Source: Arenimonas sp049195245
GTDB taxonomy: Bacteria > Pseudomonadota > Gammaproteobacteria > Xanthomonadales > Xanthomonadaceae
Length of the DNA stretch: 64,000 nucleotides
Assembly (NCBI RefSeq): GCF_049195245.1
Contig: NZ_JBMIRR010000027.1
Location: forward strand, 1,240,001-1,304,000
Direction of reading: 5' to 3'
Notes under the pieces: model-generated
Told to the model about the DNA's origin: nothing
Database searches by the model: none
Seen by the model: only the letters and a program-made list of their open reading frames with translations
Position numbers and translations under genes: made by a program
Shown: positions 17,013-25,793 of the stretch, piece by piece
How positions within the stretch are numbered: position 1 is the stretch's first letter
Layout: every line of letters begins with the position of its first letter

Positions 17013-18818
17013 ATGACCGACGCCCGCGCCCCGAACCCCGAAGCCCCGCCGGTCGCCGAACGCAGCCTGGGCGCCGTGCTGCGCGAACTGCTGCCCTTCC
17101 TGCGGCCTTACCTGGGCCGCATCCTGCTGGCGCTGGCGTTCCTGGTGGCGGCCAAGCTGGCCAACCTGGGCGTTCCACTGGTGCTCAAGCGCCTGGTGGA
17201 CGGGCTGGACGTCGAGCCTTCGCTGCTGGTGCTGCCGGTGGCGCTGCTGCTGGCCTACGGCGCCGCGCGGCTGTCGGTGACGCTGTTCACCGAGATGCGC
17301 ACCATCGTGTTCGCGCGGGTGATGGCGCGCAGTTCGCGCACCGTGATGCTGCGCGTGTTCCGCCACCTGCACGCGCTGAGCCTGCGCTTCCACCTCAACC
17401 GCCGCACCGGCGGCGTGGCGCGCGACGTCGAGCGCGGCGGCACCGCCATCTCCGACCTGCTGGACTGGACCATCTACACCATCCTGCCCACGATCCTGGA
17501 GATCACGCTGGTCACGGCGGTGCTGGTGTGGAACTACGACTGGGGCTTCGCGGCAATCACGCTGGGCACCATCGCGGTGTACGTGGCCTGGACCTTCCGC
17601 GTCACCGAGTGGCGCACGCGCTACTACCGCGCCGCGGTGGAGGCCGACACGCGCGCCAGTGCGCGCGGGGTGGACTCGCTACTCAACTACGAGACCGTGA
17701 AGTACTTCAACAACGAGGACCACGAGGCCCGGCGCTACGACGAGCACCTGCAGGACATGGAGAACGCCACGGTCAAGAGCCTGAAGTCGCTGGCCGTGCT
17801 CAACCTGGGCCAGAGCGCGATCATCGCCCTGGGCATCACCGCGCTGATGTGGCGTGCGGCCGCGGGCGTGGCCGCCGGCGAGATGACCATCGGCGACCTG
17901 GTGCTGGTCAATGCCTACCTGCTGCAGCTGTCGGCGCCGCTGAATTTCCTGGGCATGGTGTACCGCGAGGTCAAGCAGGCCATCACCAACATCGAGCGCC
18001 TGTTCGGCCTGCTGGACGAGGACCAGGAAGTGCGCGACCGGCCCGGCGCCCAAGTGCTGCAGGCGCGGCAGCCGCGCGTGGCCTTCGAGGACGTGCGCTT
18101 CGGCTACGACGCGCGCCGCGAGATCCTGCATGGCGTCAGCTTCGTGATTCCGCCCGGCGGCACGCTGGCCGTGGTGGGGCATTCGGGCAGCGGCAAGTCC
18201 ACGCTTTCGCGGCTGCTGTACCGGTTCTACGAGATCGGCGGTGGCCGCATCAGCATCGACGGCCAGGACCTGCGCGACCTGACGCAGGACTCGGTGCGCG
18301 CCGCGATCGGCATCGTTCCGCAGGACACGGTGCTGTTCAACGACACCATCCGCTACAACATCCGCTACGGCCGGCCCGGCGCCAGCGATGCCGAAGTGGA
18401 GGAGGCCGCGCGCTCGGCCCACATCCACGACTTCATCCTGGGCCTGCCCGACGGTTATGACAGCGAAGTGGGCGAGCGCGGCCTGAAGCTGTCGGGTGGC
18501 GAGAAGCAGCGCGTGGCGATCGCGCGGGCCCTGCTCAAGAACCCGGCCATCCTGATCTTCGACGAGGCCACGTCGGCCCTGGACTCGGCCAGCGAGCAGG
18601 CCATCCAGGACGAGCTCGACCGCATCGCGATCGGCCGCACCACCCTGGTGATCGCCCACCGGCTGTCCACGGTGATGGACGCCGACGAGATCCTGGTACT
18701 GGACCAGGGCCGCGTGCTCGAACGCGGCAGCCATGCCCAGCTGCTGGCGCGCGACGGCCACTACGCGCGCATGTGGCGGCTGCAGCAGCAGGAGTCGCCG
18801 GCGGTCGCTACGGACTGA
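17013..18818 (+). CDS. Atm1-type ABC exporter (ABCB7/HMT1 family)
   Basis: This 601-residue half-transporter has a six-span membrane domain (residues about 30-330) fused to an ATPase domain. The ATPase has Walker A GHSGSGKST, signature LSGGEKQRVAIARAL and Walker B ILIFDEATSALD. The membrane-domain motif NYETVKYFNNE is diagnostic of the Atm1/HMT1 group. These homodimers export glutathione conjugates or sulfur-containing species and support heavy-metal tolerance. It is probably monocistronic; a hairpin follows the stop at once. Regulation is not visible. Confidence 0.92.
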   Translation: MTDARAPNPEAPPVAERSLGAVLRELLPFLRPYLGRILLALAFLVAAKLANLGVPLVLKRLVDGLDVEPSLLVLPVALLLAYGAARLSVTLFTEMRTIVFARVMARSSRTVMLRVFRHLHALSLRFHLNRRTGGVARDVERGGTAISDLLDWTIYTILPTILEITLVTAVLVWNYDWGFAAITLGTIAVYVAWTFRVTEWRTRYYRAAVEADTRASARGVDSLLNYETVKYFNNEDHEARRYDEHLQDMENATVKSLKSLAVLNLGQSAIIALGITALMWRAAAGVAAGEMTIGDLVLVNAYLLQLSAPLNFLGMVYREVKQAITNIERLFGLLDEDQEVRDRPGAQVLQARQPRVAFEDVRFGYDARREILHGVSFVIPPGGTLAVVGHSGSGKSTLSRLLYRFYEIGGGRISIDGQDLRDLTQDSVRAAIGIVPQDTVLFNDTIRYNIRYGRPGASDAEVEEAARSAHIHDFILGLPDGYDSEVGERGLKLSGGEKQRVAIARALLKNPAILIFDEATSALDSASEQAIQDELDRIAIGRTTLVIAHRLSTVMDADEILVLDQGRVLERGSHAQLLARDGHYARMWRLQQQESPAVATD

Positions 18819-18840
18819 CCGGGCCACCTGGGCCCGGTTT
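18818..18840 (+). terminator. Terminator of Atm1-type exporter gene
   Basis: An 8-bp GC-rich stem (18818-18825 with 18831-18838) and a 5-nt loop begin at the last base of the exporter stop codon and end in TTT. The tail is short, so efficiency is uncertain. Confidence 0.6.
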
Positions 18841-18895
18841 GTGGTTCCCGGCGCGCAAGGTTAAGGTCGGCCCAGGACCTTCCCGCAGCGACGGC

Positions 18896-21130
18896 ATGCC
18901 CCGAGCCCGACCGACGTCATCCTGCTTGCCCGCCCGCGCCGCGGGATGGGCGCTGGCCCTGTCGGTTTTCGCAGGCCTCGCGCAGGCGCAGGTGGACTCC
19001 CCCGCCCCGGCCGAAACGCAGGTGCCGGCCGCGGCGCAATCCCCCGCCACGGCGTCGACGCCGGTGCCTGGTGCGAAGGTCGTGCCCGACGAGGCCACCC
19101 GCACCGCCGTTGCAGAATGGATCGACACGCTGCGGCCCTGGGCCAGCACCCTGGGTGCGTTCGGCGGCACCGGCGCCGAGCTGCGCTGGCGGCACCGTCA
19201 CGCGCGGCTGGCGCAGGCCGCGCAGTCGCCTCACGTTCTCGACTACTGGCGGAAGCAGGCGGCGCTGGGCCGGGCCACGGGTTTCCATCCCTACCGCAAG
19301 CGCGCGCAGTCCGAGATCAGCAACCTGGGCTACCGCCGGGGCGACTACGCGCTGACCCAGGCGATCGAAGAAGAGGCGCTGGCCGATGCCCGCCGCTACG
19401 GTGACCTGCGCGACGAGGCGGGTTCGCTGCAGGACCTGGGCCTGGTGGCCACTGCCACCGGGCAGCCCGACCTGGCCGAGCAGCGCTTCAACGAGGCGCT
19501 GGCGATCTGGAACCGCCTGGACGACCCGCTGGGCAAGGCGCGGGCGCTGCGTGGCCTGGGTCGCGTGCAGGAAGTGCGCGGCCGCTACCCGCAGGCGATG
19601 GCCACGATGGTGTCGGGCCTGGAGCTGATGCTGCAGCACGGCAGCCAGATCGAGCAGTCGGAAAGCTATTACTCGCTGGCCCGCCTGTTCCTCAACCTGG
19701 AGGACTACGACGCGGCCCATCGCGCCATCAACGAGGCGATCCGCCTGATGGGGCCGACGCCGCCGGATTTCCCGCTGGGCCTGAACCTGGTCGCGCGCTC
19801 CACCATCCGCCGGCATCAGGAACGCTACGACCAGGCCGCCGAGGATGGCGTGCTGGCGCAGGACGCTTTCGCGCGTGCGCGCAGCCCGCTGGGGGGCGCC
19901 ATCGCGCAGCTGGCGCTGGGCCAGGCCCGGGTCGCGCAGGGCCAGCCCGAGGCCGGACTGGCGATGCTGGCGGAAGGCGTGGACACCGCGCGCGGCCTGG
20001 GCGAAACCACCCTGGTCAGCGACCTGCTGCTGGCGCAAGGCGGCGCCCTGATTTCGCAAGGCCAGTACGACCAGGCCCTGCCTCTGCTGACCGAAGCCTA
20101 TGCGATCGGCGAGCAACTGGGCCTGGACCGCCTGCGCCAGGACGTGAGCCTGGCCATGGAGTCCCTGCATTCCGGTCGCGGCGACAGCGCCCAGGCCCTG
20201 CTGTGGAGCCGGCGCGCCTTCGATTTCCGCGGGCGCCTGTCGGGCCTGCAGCAGCTGGGCGACCAGGCACAGTCGCGGCTGGACGACGCGGCCGAGGCCC
20301 GCAAGCGCTTCATGGCCATCGACCCGGCGCAGGTGCGCGCCGAACGCGAACCCGCGCAGGCGCCGACCGCGCCGCCGCCGTCCCGGGCCTGGATGTGGCT
20401 GCTGCTGCTGCCTTCGCTGCTGCTGCTCTGGGGCCTGCTGCGGGTGGTACGGCACGCGCGTGGCCTTCGGGCGGAAAAGGACCGCATGCACGACCGCCAG
20501 CGCGAGCTGGAAAGCGCGCACCTGGCGCTGCAGTCACAGTCCGAATACCTGCGCCGCCAGGTCAGCGTGGACCCGCTGACCGGCGCGATGACGCGGTCGG
20601 CCTTCGCGGCCGAACTCGAGGCGCTGCTGGCGCACGCGGCGGCGCACCACCAGCGGGTGGCGCTGATGGTGCTGGACCTGGACAACTTCAAGCAGATCAA
20701 CGACCGCCACGGCCACCTCGCCGGCGACGCGGCACTGCAGCTGGTGGTCGGCATCGCCCGCGGAAAGCTGCGCAGCGAAGACCTGCTGGGCCGCTTCGGC
20801 GGCGATGAATTCCTGATCGCCTGCCGCGGCCTGGACCTGGCCGCCGCCGAAGCGCTGGCCGAGACCATCCGCTTCGACGTGGTCTGGCGCGGCGCCGACC
20901 AGGACCCGCCGATGGCGGAGCTGGGCATCAGCGTCGGCGTGGCCCTGGCCGACGTGAGCCAGGGCTATGCCACCGAATCGCTGTTCCGCCGCGCCGACAC
21001 CGCGCTGTACGAAGCCAAGCGCGCCGGCCGCAACCGCGTGCACACCGCACAGGGCGACGTGCAGCCGCCGCCGGCGACCGAAGCACGGCTGCGGAAGCTG
21101 GGTGCCGCGCTGGACGACACGCCCGCCTGA
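18896..21130 (+). CDS. TPR-containing diguanylate cyclase (GGDEF)
   Basis: This 744-residue protein has a signal peptide (cleavage near AGLAQAQ). A periplasmic TPR-like region covers roughly residues 150-420 (repeated ALAIWNRLDDPLGKA-, YSLARLFLNLEDYDAA- and QALPLLTEAYAIGEQL-type helices). A single membrane span lies near residues 497-516, then a short coiled coil and a cytoplasmic GGDEF domain. The active-site GGDEF is intact at residues 635-639, and an inhibitory-site RxxD is present at Arg626-Asp629, so it should synthesise c-di-GMP with product feedback. The architecture suggests periplasmic protein sensing via the TPRs. The start is the first ATG that gives a signal peptide. Confidence 0.92.
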   Translation: MPRARPTSSCLPARAAGWALALSVFAGLAQAQVDSPAPAETQVPAAAQSPATASTPVPGAKVVPDEATRTAVAEWIDTLRPWASTLGAFGGTGAELRWRHRHARLAQAAQSPHVLDYWRKQAALGRATGFHPYRKRAQSEISNLGYRRGDYALTQAIEEEALADARRYGDLRDEAGSLQDLGLVATATGQPDLAEQRFNEALAIWNRLDDPLGKARALRGLGRVQEVRGRYPQAMATMVSGLELMLQHGSQIEQSESYYSLARLFLNLEDYDAAHRAINEAIRLMGPTPPDFPLGLNLVARSTIRRHQERYDQAAEDGVLAQDAFARARSPLGGAIAQLALGQARVAQGQPEAGLAMLAEGVDTARGLGETTLVSDLLLAQGGALISQGQYDQALPLLTEAYAIGEQLGLDRLRQDVSLAMESLHSGRGDSAQALLWSRRAFDFRGRLSGLQQLGDQAQSRLDDAAEARKRFMAIDPAQVRAEREPAQAPTAPPPSRAWMWLLLLPSLLLLWGLLRVVRHARGLRAEKDRMHDRQRELESAHLALQSQSEYLRRQVSVDPLTGAMTRSAFAAELEALLAHAAAHHQRVALMVLDLDNFKQINDRHGHLAGDAALQLVVGIARGKLRSEDLLGRFGGDEFLIACRGLDLAAAEALAETIRFDVVWRGADQDPPMAELGISVGVALADVSQGYATESLFRRADTALYEAKRAGRNRVHTAQGDVQPPPATEARLRKLGAALDDTPA

Positions 21131-21144
21131 GCGCGCGCGCGGGC

Positions 21145-21684
21145 TCAGACGCCCAGCCGCGTCTCGTAGTCGTCGCGCAGACGCTGCCACGTCGGCCAGA
21201 ACGGCGCCGGCGAGTTGCCTTCGATGCGGTCGGCCAGGATGTCGAGGTGGGAATGCCAGCCTGCCGCCACCTTGAGCAGCACGTCGCGGCTCGGCGGCCG
21301 GCGGTGGTTCACCGTCAGCCGAACGTGGCGGCCCTCTTGCCGGAGGTCGAAGGACACCTCGCCTGCCTCTCCCCAGGTGAACGCCAGGCGATGCGGCGGC
21401 GACACCTCCAGGATCCGGCTGTGCATGCGGTGCTCGGCTTCGAAGCCGGCAGGCCGCGGGCCCGGGGGCGTGGTGAGCTCGTCGTTGCGCCACACCAGCT
21501 CGAACGGCGCCCCCACTTCCAGGCGCATCTGGCCGCTGGCCAGCCACTGTCGGCGCAGCTCGCCGCGGGTCAGGTAATCCCACACCCGGTCGATGGGGCC
21601 GGGCAGCACGCGTTCGAGGGTCAGGGTCGCGGGGTCGCTCAGCGCGGCGTGGCCGCGCTCCGGGGCAAGGGTGCTCATGCTCAT
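21145..21684 (-). CDS. AHSA1/SRPBCC-domain protein
   Basis: This 179-residue protein is of the activator-of-Hsp90-ATPase-like SRPBCC group: it starts LTLERVLPGPIDRVWDYLTRGELRRQWLASG and has the late helix GWHSHLDILADRIEG typical of this family. These small cup-shaped domains bind hydrophobic ligands, and the natural ligand is usually unknown. The ATG overlaps the stop of the upstream ArsR gene by 4 bp (ATGA). ArsR-AHSA1 pairs are a common arrangement in which the repressor controls its neighbour. A second Met two codons later is an equally good start. Confidence 0.9.
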   Translation of the reverse strand: MSMSTLAPERGHAALSDPATLTLERVLPGPIDRVWDYLTRGELRRQWLASGQMRLEVGAPFELVWRNDELTTPPGPRPAGFEAEHRMHSRILEVSPPHRLAFTWGEAGEVSFDLRQEGRHVRLTVNHRRPPSRDVLLKVAAGWHSHLDILADRIEGNSPAPFWPTWQRLRDDYETRLGV

Positions 21685-22043
21685 TTCCTCTTGGGTCGGG
21701 AAGCGGACTTGCCGGCGTCGTCCTCGCGCAGCAGGCGGTCCAGCAGGTCGAGGCGATCGGTCCAGAAGGCCTCGTAGTGGCGCAGCCAGGCGTGGGCGCT
21801 GGCCAGCGGTCCCGGCTCGAGCCGGCAGACATGGGTGCGGCCGCGGATGTCGCGGCGGACCAGGCCCGCGTTCTCCAGGGCCTTGATGTGCTTGGACGCG
21901 GCCGCCAGCGAAATGTCGAAGGGGCCGGCCAGTTCGCCCACCGTGCATTCGCCGCGCGAGAGTTCGCGCAGCATCTGCCGCCGGGTGGCGTCGCCCAGGG
22001 CGCGGTAGACGAGATCGAGCTGGGAAGCGTTATATTCAACCAT
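21681..22043 (-). CDS. ArsR-family transcriptional repressor
   Basis: This 120-residue winged-helix regulator opens LDLVYRALGDATRRQMLRELS and has the recognition region FDISLAAASKHIKALENAGLVRRD. It has no Cys pair or cluster in the metal-binding alpha3 position, so it belongs with the metal-independent ArsR proteins found next to AHSA1/SRPBCC genes. Translation is coupled to the downstream AHSA1 gene. Two imperfect palindromes, one over its own start codon and one 40 bp upstream, are good autoregulatory operators. The ATG was chosen because the MVEYN-LDLVYRALGD opening matches the family. Confidence 0.92.
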   Translation of the reverse strand: MVEYNASQLDLVYRALGDATRRQMLRELSRGECTVGELAGPFDISLAAASKHIKALENAGLVRRDIRGRTHVCRLEPGPLASAHAWLRHYEAFWTDRLDLLDRLLREDDAGKSASRPKRK

Positions 22044-22052
22044 GTGGTTGAA
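22035..22052. promoter_or_regulatory. Candidate ArsR operator O1 over the start codon
   Basis: An 18-bp near-perfect palindrome TTCAACCATGTGGTTGAA has a single mismatched central pair. It includes the ArsR start codon (22041-22043, minus strand). The half-site TTCAACC recurs 40 bp upstream, which is what a dimeric winged-helix repressor bound at two sites would need. Binding is inferred, not shown. Confidence 0.6.
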
Positions 22053-22075
22053 TGTAGGCGTCCCGCGCCAGATTG

Positions 22076-22091
22076 TCAACCCCTTGGTTGA
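22076..22091. promoter_or_regulatory. Candidate ArsR operator O2
   Basis: The inverted repeat TCAACC-4 bp-GGTTGA has its centre exactly 40 bp (about four helical turns) from the centre of O1, so both sites face the same side of the DNA. The TCAACC half-site is shared with O1. The region between them should hold the arsR promoter on the minus strand. Confidence 0.55.
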
Positions 22092-22120
22092 ATGAATCGT
22101 CCGCCCCGGGGGCGGACCCG

Positions 22121-22264
22121 CTATCCCGCCCCGAGCATCGGCGAGAACACGAAATACAGCCCCAGCAGCACCACGCCCACCAGCAGCAGGCGCACGACGA
22201 GGGCGGTGACTTTCCAGGCGATGAGCCCGGCGATGATGATCATGAGGATGCCGGCGATGGTCAT
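22121..22264 (-). CDS. 47-residue hydrophobic membrane protein
   Basis: This very short gene encodes a protein starting MTIAGILMIIIAGLIAW. Two hydrophobic stretches are separated by a KVTALVVR turn and it ends FVFSPMLGAG. GGAG lies 6 nt before the ATG, and the frame keeps a coding-like composition from start to stop, which supports it as real. It lies between arsR and the divergent parC gene. It resembles small two-helix inner-membrane proteins; I recognise no named family and assign no function. Confidence 0.6.
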   Translation of the reverse strand: MTIAGILMIIIAGLIAWKVTALVVRLLLVGVVLLGLYFVFSPMLGAG

Positions 22265-22378
22265 GGTGCGCTCCGAGTGCAGGTGGGCCCATCCTGCGCC
22301 CTGCGCCTGAATCCACCGTGATTGCCCGGGTCGCGGCGATACAATGGCGGCTTACGCACTGCACGAGCCCCGCCCCGA

Positions 22379-24628
22379 ATGACCGAGCCAGCCCGCCCCA
22401 CCTTCCACGGCTTCGAACAGATCCCGCTGCGCGAGTACGCCGAGCGCGCCTACCTGGACTATTCGATGTACGTGGTGCTGGACCGCGCCCTGCCCTTCCT
22501 GGGCGACGGCCTCAAGCCGGTGCAGCGCCGCATCATCTACGCGATGAGCGAGCTCGGCCTGGGCGCGGGTGCCAAACCCAAGAAGTCGGCGCGCACCGTG
22601 GGCGATGTGATCGGCAAGTTCCACCCGCACGGCGACAGCGCCTGCTACGAGGCGCTGGTGCTGATGGCCCAGCCGTTCTCGTACCGCTATCCGCTGATCG
22701 AGGGCCAGGGCAACTTCGGCTCCACCGACGATCCCAAGTCGTTCGCGGCGATGCGCTACACCGAGTCCAAGCTCACGCCGATCGCCGAAGTGCTGCTGGG
22801 CGAACTGGGCCAGGGCACGGTGGACTGGGTGCCCAATTTCGACGGCACGCTGCAGGAGCCCAGCTGGCTGCCGGCGCGCCTGCCGCACCTGCTGCTCAAT
22901 GGCACCACGGGCATCGCCGTGGGCATGGCCACCGACATCCCGCCGCACAACCTCAACGAGGTCGTCAGCGCCGCCATCCGCCTGCTCGACGACCCCGACG
23001 CGACCGTGCGCGACCTGTGCGAACACGTGCGCGGCCCGGACTACCCCACTGCCGCCGAGATCATCACCCCGGCCGCCGACCTGATCGCGATGTACGAGAC
23101 CGGCGGCGGCAGCGTGCGCTCGCGCGCCACCTGGACCCGCGAGAACCTCAACATCGTCATCACCCACCTGCCCTACCAGGTCTCGCCGTCGAAGATCATG
23201 GAGCAGGTGGCGCTGCAGATGCGCGCCAAGAAGCTGCCCTGGCTGGAAGACCTGCGCGACGAGTCCGACCACGAGAACCCGGTGCGGCTGGTGCTGGTGC
23301 CACGCAGCAACCGCGTGGACTTCGATGGCCTGATGGGCCACCTGTTCGCCACCACCGACCTGGAGAAGAGCTTCCGGGTCAACTTCAACATCATCGGCCT
23401 CGACGGCCGGCCGCAGGTGAAGAACCTCAAGACCTTCCTCGGCGAGTGGCTCGAGTTCCGCACCCGCACCGTCGCCAAGCGCCTGGTGCATCGCCTGGAA
23501 CGGGTCGAGCGCCGCCTGCACATGCTGCAGGGCCTGCTGGTGGCCTTCCTCAACCTGGATGAAGTGATCCGCATCATCCGCACCGAGGACGACCCCAAGG
23601 CGGTGCTGATGGCGCGCTTCGGCCTGGACGAGGAACAGACCGAGTACATCCTGGAAACCAAGCTCAAGCAGCTGGCCCGCCTGGAGGAGATGAAGATCCG
23701 CGGCGAGCAGGACGAGCTGGCCAAGGAGCGCGACAAGATCAAGTCCATCCTCGACTCGAAGGCCAAGCTGAAGAAGCAGGTGAAGGACGAGCTGCTGGCC
23801 GACGCGAAGAAGTTCGGCGACGCCCGCCGCTCGCCGCTGGTGCAGCGCGAGGCCGCGCAGGCCATCAGCGAGACCGACCTGGTGCCCAGCGAGCCGGTGA
23901 CCGTGGTGCTGTCGAAGAAGGGCTGGATCCGCTCGGCCAAGGGCCATGACGTCGATGCCGCCTCGCTGAGCTACCGCGACGGCGACGGCCTGCTGCAGGC
24001 GGTGCGCGGGCGCAGCACGCAGCAGGTGGCCTTCGTGGACTCCACCGGCCGCAGCTATTCCACGCTGGCCCATACCCTGCCGTCGGCGCGCGGCAACGGC
24101 GAGCCGCTAAGCGGGCGCTTCTCGCCACCGGCGGGCGCGTCCTTCGTGGGCCTGGCCACGGCCGACAACGACGCGCGCTTCGTGCTGGCCTCCAGCTGGG
24201 GCTACGGCTTCGTCACGCGCTTCGAGAACTTCACCGGCCGCAACAAGGCCGGCAAGGCGCTGATCAATGCCGACGACGCCGCCGACATCCTGTCGCCGGT
24301 GGCAGTCACCGACGCCAAGTCGGACTGGATCGTCAGCATCACCAGCGCCGGCCACCTGCTGGCCTTCCCGATCACGGAACTGCCCGAGCTGGACAAGGGC
24401 AAGGGCAACAAGCTGATCCAGATCCCGCCGGCCAGGCTCAAGAGCGGCGAGGAAAAGGTGATCGCGCTGGCCAGTGTGCGCAACGGCGGCGAGCTGACGG
24501 TGTATTCGGGCAAGCAGAAGCTGGTGCTGAGCTGGCGCGACCTGCAGGCCTACGAAGGTTCGCGCGCCAGCCGCGGCAATCTGCTGCCGCGCGGCTTCAC
24601 CAAGGTCGATCGCGTCGAGAGCACCTGA
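22379..24628 (+). CDS. parC: DNA topoisomerase IV subunit A
   Basis: This 749-residue subunit breaks and rejoins DNA so that daughter chromosomes can be decatenated. The catalytic Tyr region, the quinolone-determining segment HPHGDSACYEALVLMAQPF (with wild-type Ser and Glu at the usual resistance positions) and the opening YLDYSMYVVLDRALP are all present. The C-terminal beta-pinwheel begins near residue 500. ParE is not in the window. The start matches the family opening after a short MTEPARPTFHGFEQIPL segment; no clear ribosome-binding site is visible. Confidence 0.95.
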   Translation: MTEPARPTFHGFEQIPLREYAERAYLDYSMYVVLDRALPFLGDGLKPVQRRIIYAMSELGLGAGAKPKKSARTVGDVIGKFHPHGDSACYEALVLMAQPFSYRYPLIEGQGNFGSTDDPKSFAAMRYTESKLTPIAEVLLGELGQGTVDWVPNFDGTLQEPSWLPARLPHLLLNGTTGIAVGMATDIPPHNLNEVVSAAIRLLDDPDATVRDLCEHVRGPDYPTAAEIITPAADLIAMYETGGGSVRSRATWTRENLNIVITHLPYQVSPSKIMEQVALQMRAKKLPWLEDLRDESDHENPVRLVLVPRSNRVDFDGLMGHLFATTDLEKSFRVNFNIIGLDGRPQVKNLKTFLGEWLEFRTRTVAKRLVHRLERVERRLHMLQGLLVAFLNLDEVIRIIRTEDDPKAVLMARFGLDEEQTEYILETKLKQLARLEEMKIRGEQDELAKERDKIKSILDSKAKLKKQVKDELLADAKKFGDARRSPLVQREAAQAISETDLVPSEPVTVVLSKKGWIRSAKGHDVDAASLSYRDGDGLLQAVRGRSTQQVAFVDSTGRSYSTLAHTLPSARGNGEPLSGRFSPPAGASFVGLATADNDARFVLASSWGYGFVTRFENFTGRNKAGKALINADDAADILSPVAVTDAKSDWIVSITSAGHLLAFPITELPELDKGKGNKLIQIPPARLKSGEEKVIALASVRNGGELTVYSGKQKLVLSWRDLQAYEGSRASRGNLLPRGFTKVDRVEST

Positions 24629-24679
24629 GTCCGGCCTTGCCCACTTCCTAGCCCCCGCATTCGATCCAAGGAGTCCGCC

Positions 24680-25693
24680 ATGTCCCTGAAGTCCATCCTG
24701 CCGGGCAAGCTCGGTTTCGGCACCGCCCCGCTGGGCAACATGTTCCGCGCCATTCCCGAGGCCGAGGCGCAGGCCACGGTGGACGCCGCCTGGAACGACG
24801 GCATCCGCTACTTCGACAACGCGCCGTTCTACGGCGCCGGCCTGGCGGAGCTGCGCATGGGCCAGGCCCTGGCCGACAAGCCGCGCGACGAATACGTCAT
24901 CAGCACCAAGGTCGGGCGGCTGGTGCTGGACGAAGTGGAGGACATGAGCGCCCGTGACCTCGGCGAAAAAGGCGACGTGTTCAAGCACGGCCGCCCGAAC
25001 AAGGTCGTCAACGACTACTCGTACGACGCCACCCTGCGCTCGATCGAGGACAGCCTGGTGCGCCTGAAGACCGACCGCATCGAGATAGCCTGGGTGCACG
25101 ACGTGGCCCAGGACTTCTACGGCGACGAGTGGCTGGCGATGTTCGAGAGCGCGCGCAAGGGCGCGTTCCGCGCGCTGGACCGGCTGCGCGACGAGGGCGT
25201 GATCAAGGCCTGGGGCCTGGGCGTGAACCGCGTCGAGGCGATCGAACTGCTGCTGGACCTGGAAGAACCGCGCCCCGACGGTTTCCTGTTGGCCGGCCGC
25301 TACACCCTGCTCGACCACAGCCGCGCGCTGCAGCGCCTGATGCCCAAGGTGGTCGAACGTGAGCTGGGCATCGTGGTCGGCGGGCCCTACAGCTCCGGCG
25401 CGCTGGTCGGTGGTCCCAACTTCGAATACGCGCCGGCCACGCCCGCGATCCTGGACAAGGTGGCACGCATCAAGGCCCTGGCCGATCGCCACGGCATCAG
25501 CATGAAGGCCGCCGGCCTGCAGTTCGCGCTGGCGCATCCGGCGGTGGCGGCGGTGATTCCCGGCGCCAGCCAGCCCAGCCGCATCGCGGAGGACAGCGCG
25601 GCCCTGCGCGAGCAGGTGCCATCGGATTTCTGGCGCGAGCTGCGGGCGGCCGGCCTGGTCGATCCGGCGGCGCCATTGCCTATCCCGGGCTGA
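24680..25693 (+). CDS. Aldo/keto reductase, D-threo-aldose dehydrogenase-like
   Basis: This 337-residue NAD(P)-dependent oxidoreductase has a TIM-barrel AKR fold. The catalytic Asp/Tyr lie in YFDNAPFYGAG, the Lys in VISTKVGR and the His equivalent in IAWVHDVAQD. The spacing and the FKHGRPNKVVNDYSYD insert resemble the D-threo-aldose 1-dehydrogenase / L-fucose dehydrogenase / pyridoxal dehydrogenase branch. The substrate is not determined. It is preceded by AAGGAGTCCGCC-ATG, an excellent ribosome-binding site, 51 bp after parC, and appears independently expressed. Confidence 0.88.
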   Translation: MSLKSILPGKLGFGTAPLGNMFRAIPEAEAQATVDAAWNDGIRYFDNAPFYGAGLAELRMGQALADKPRDEYVISTKVGRLVLDEVEDMSARDLGEKGDVFKHGRPNKVVNDYSYDATLRSIEDSLVRLKTDRIEIAWVHDVAQDFYGDEWLAMFESARKGAFRALDRLRDEGVIKAWGLGVNRVEAIELLLDLEEPRPDGFLLAGRYTLLDHSRALQRLMPKVVERELGIVVGGPYSSGALVGGPNFEYAPATPAILDKVARIKALADRHGISMKAAGLQFALAHPAVAAVIPGASQPSRIAEDSAALREQVPSDFWRELRAAGLVDPAAPLPIPG

Positions 25694-25793
25694 ATTCGGC
25701 GTCGCAGGGGCCGGCGGGTCCCTGCCTCATTCCTTCGCAGGCTATGCCAGACTTGCGCCTGGAGCGCGGCCGGCACCGCGCCAGGGGACAGGC

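Noticed and set aside
22610..22700. Quinolone-resistance substitution in parC
   Set aside because: The determining segment reads GDSACYEA with wild-type Ser and Glu; no substitution is seen.
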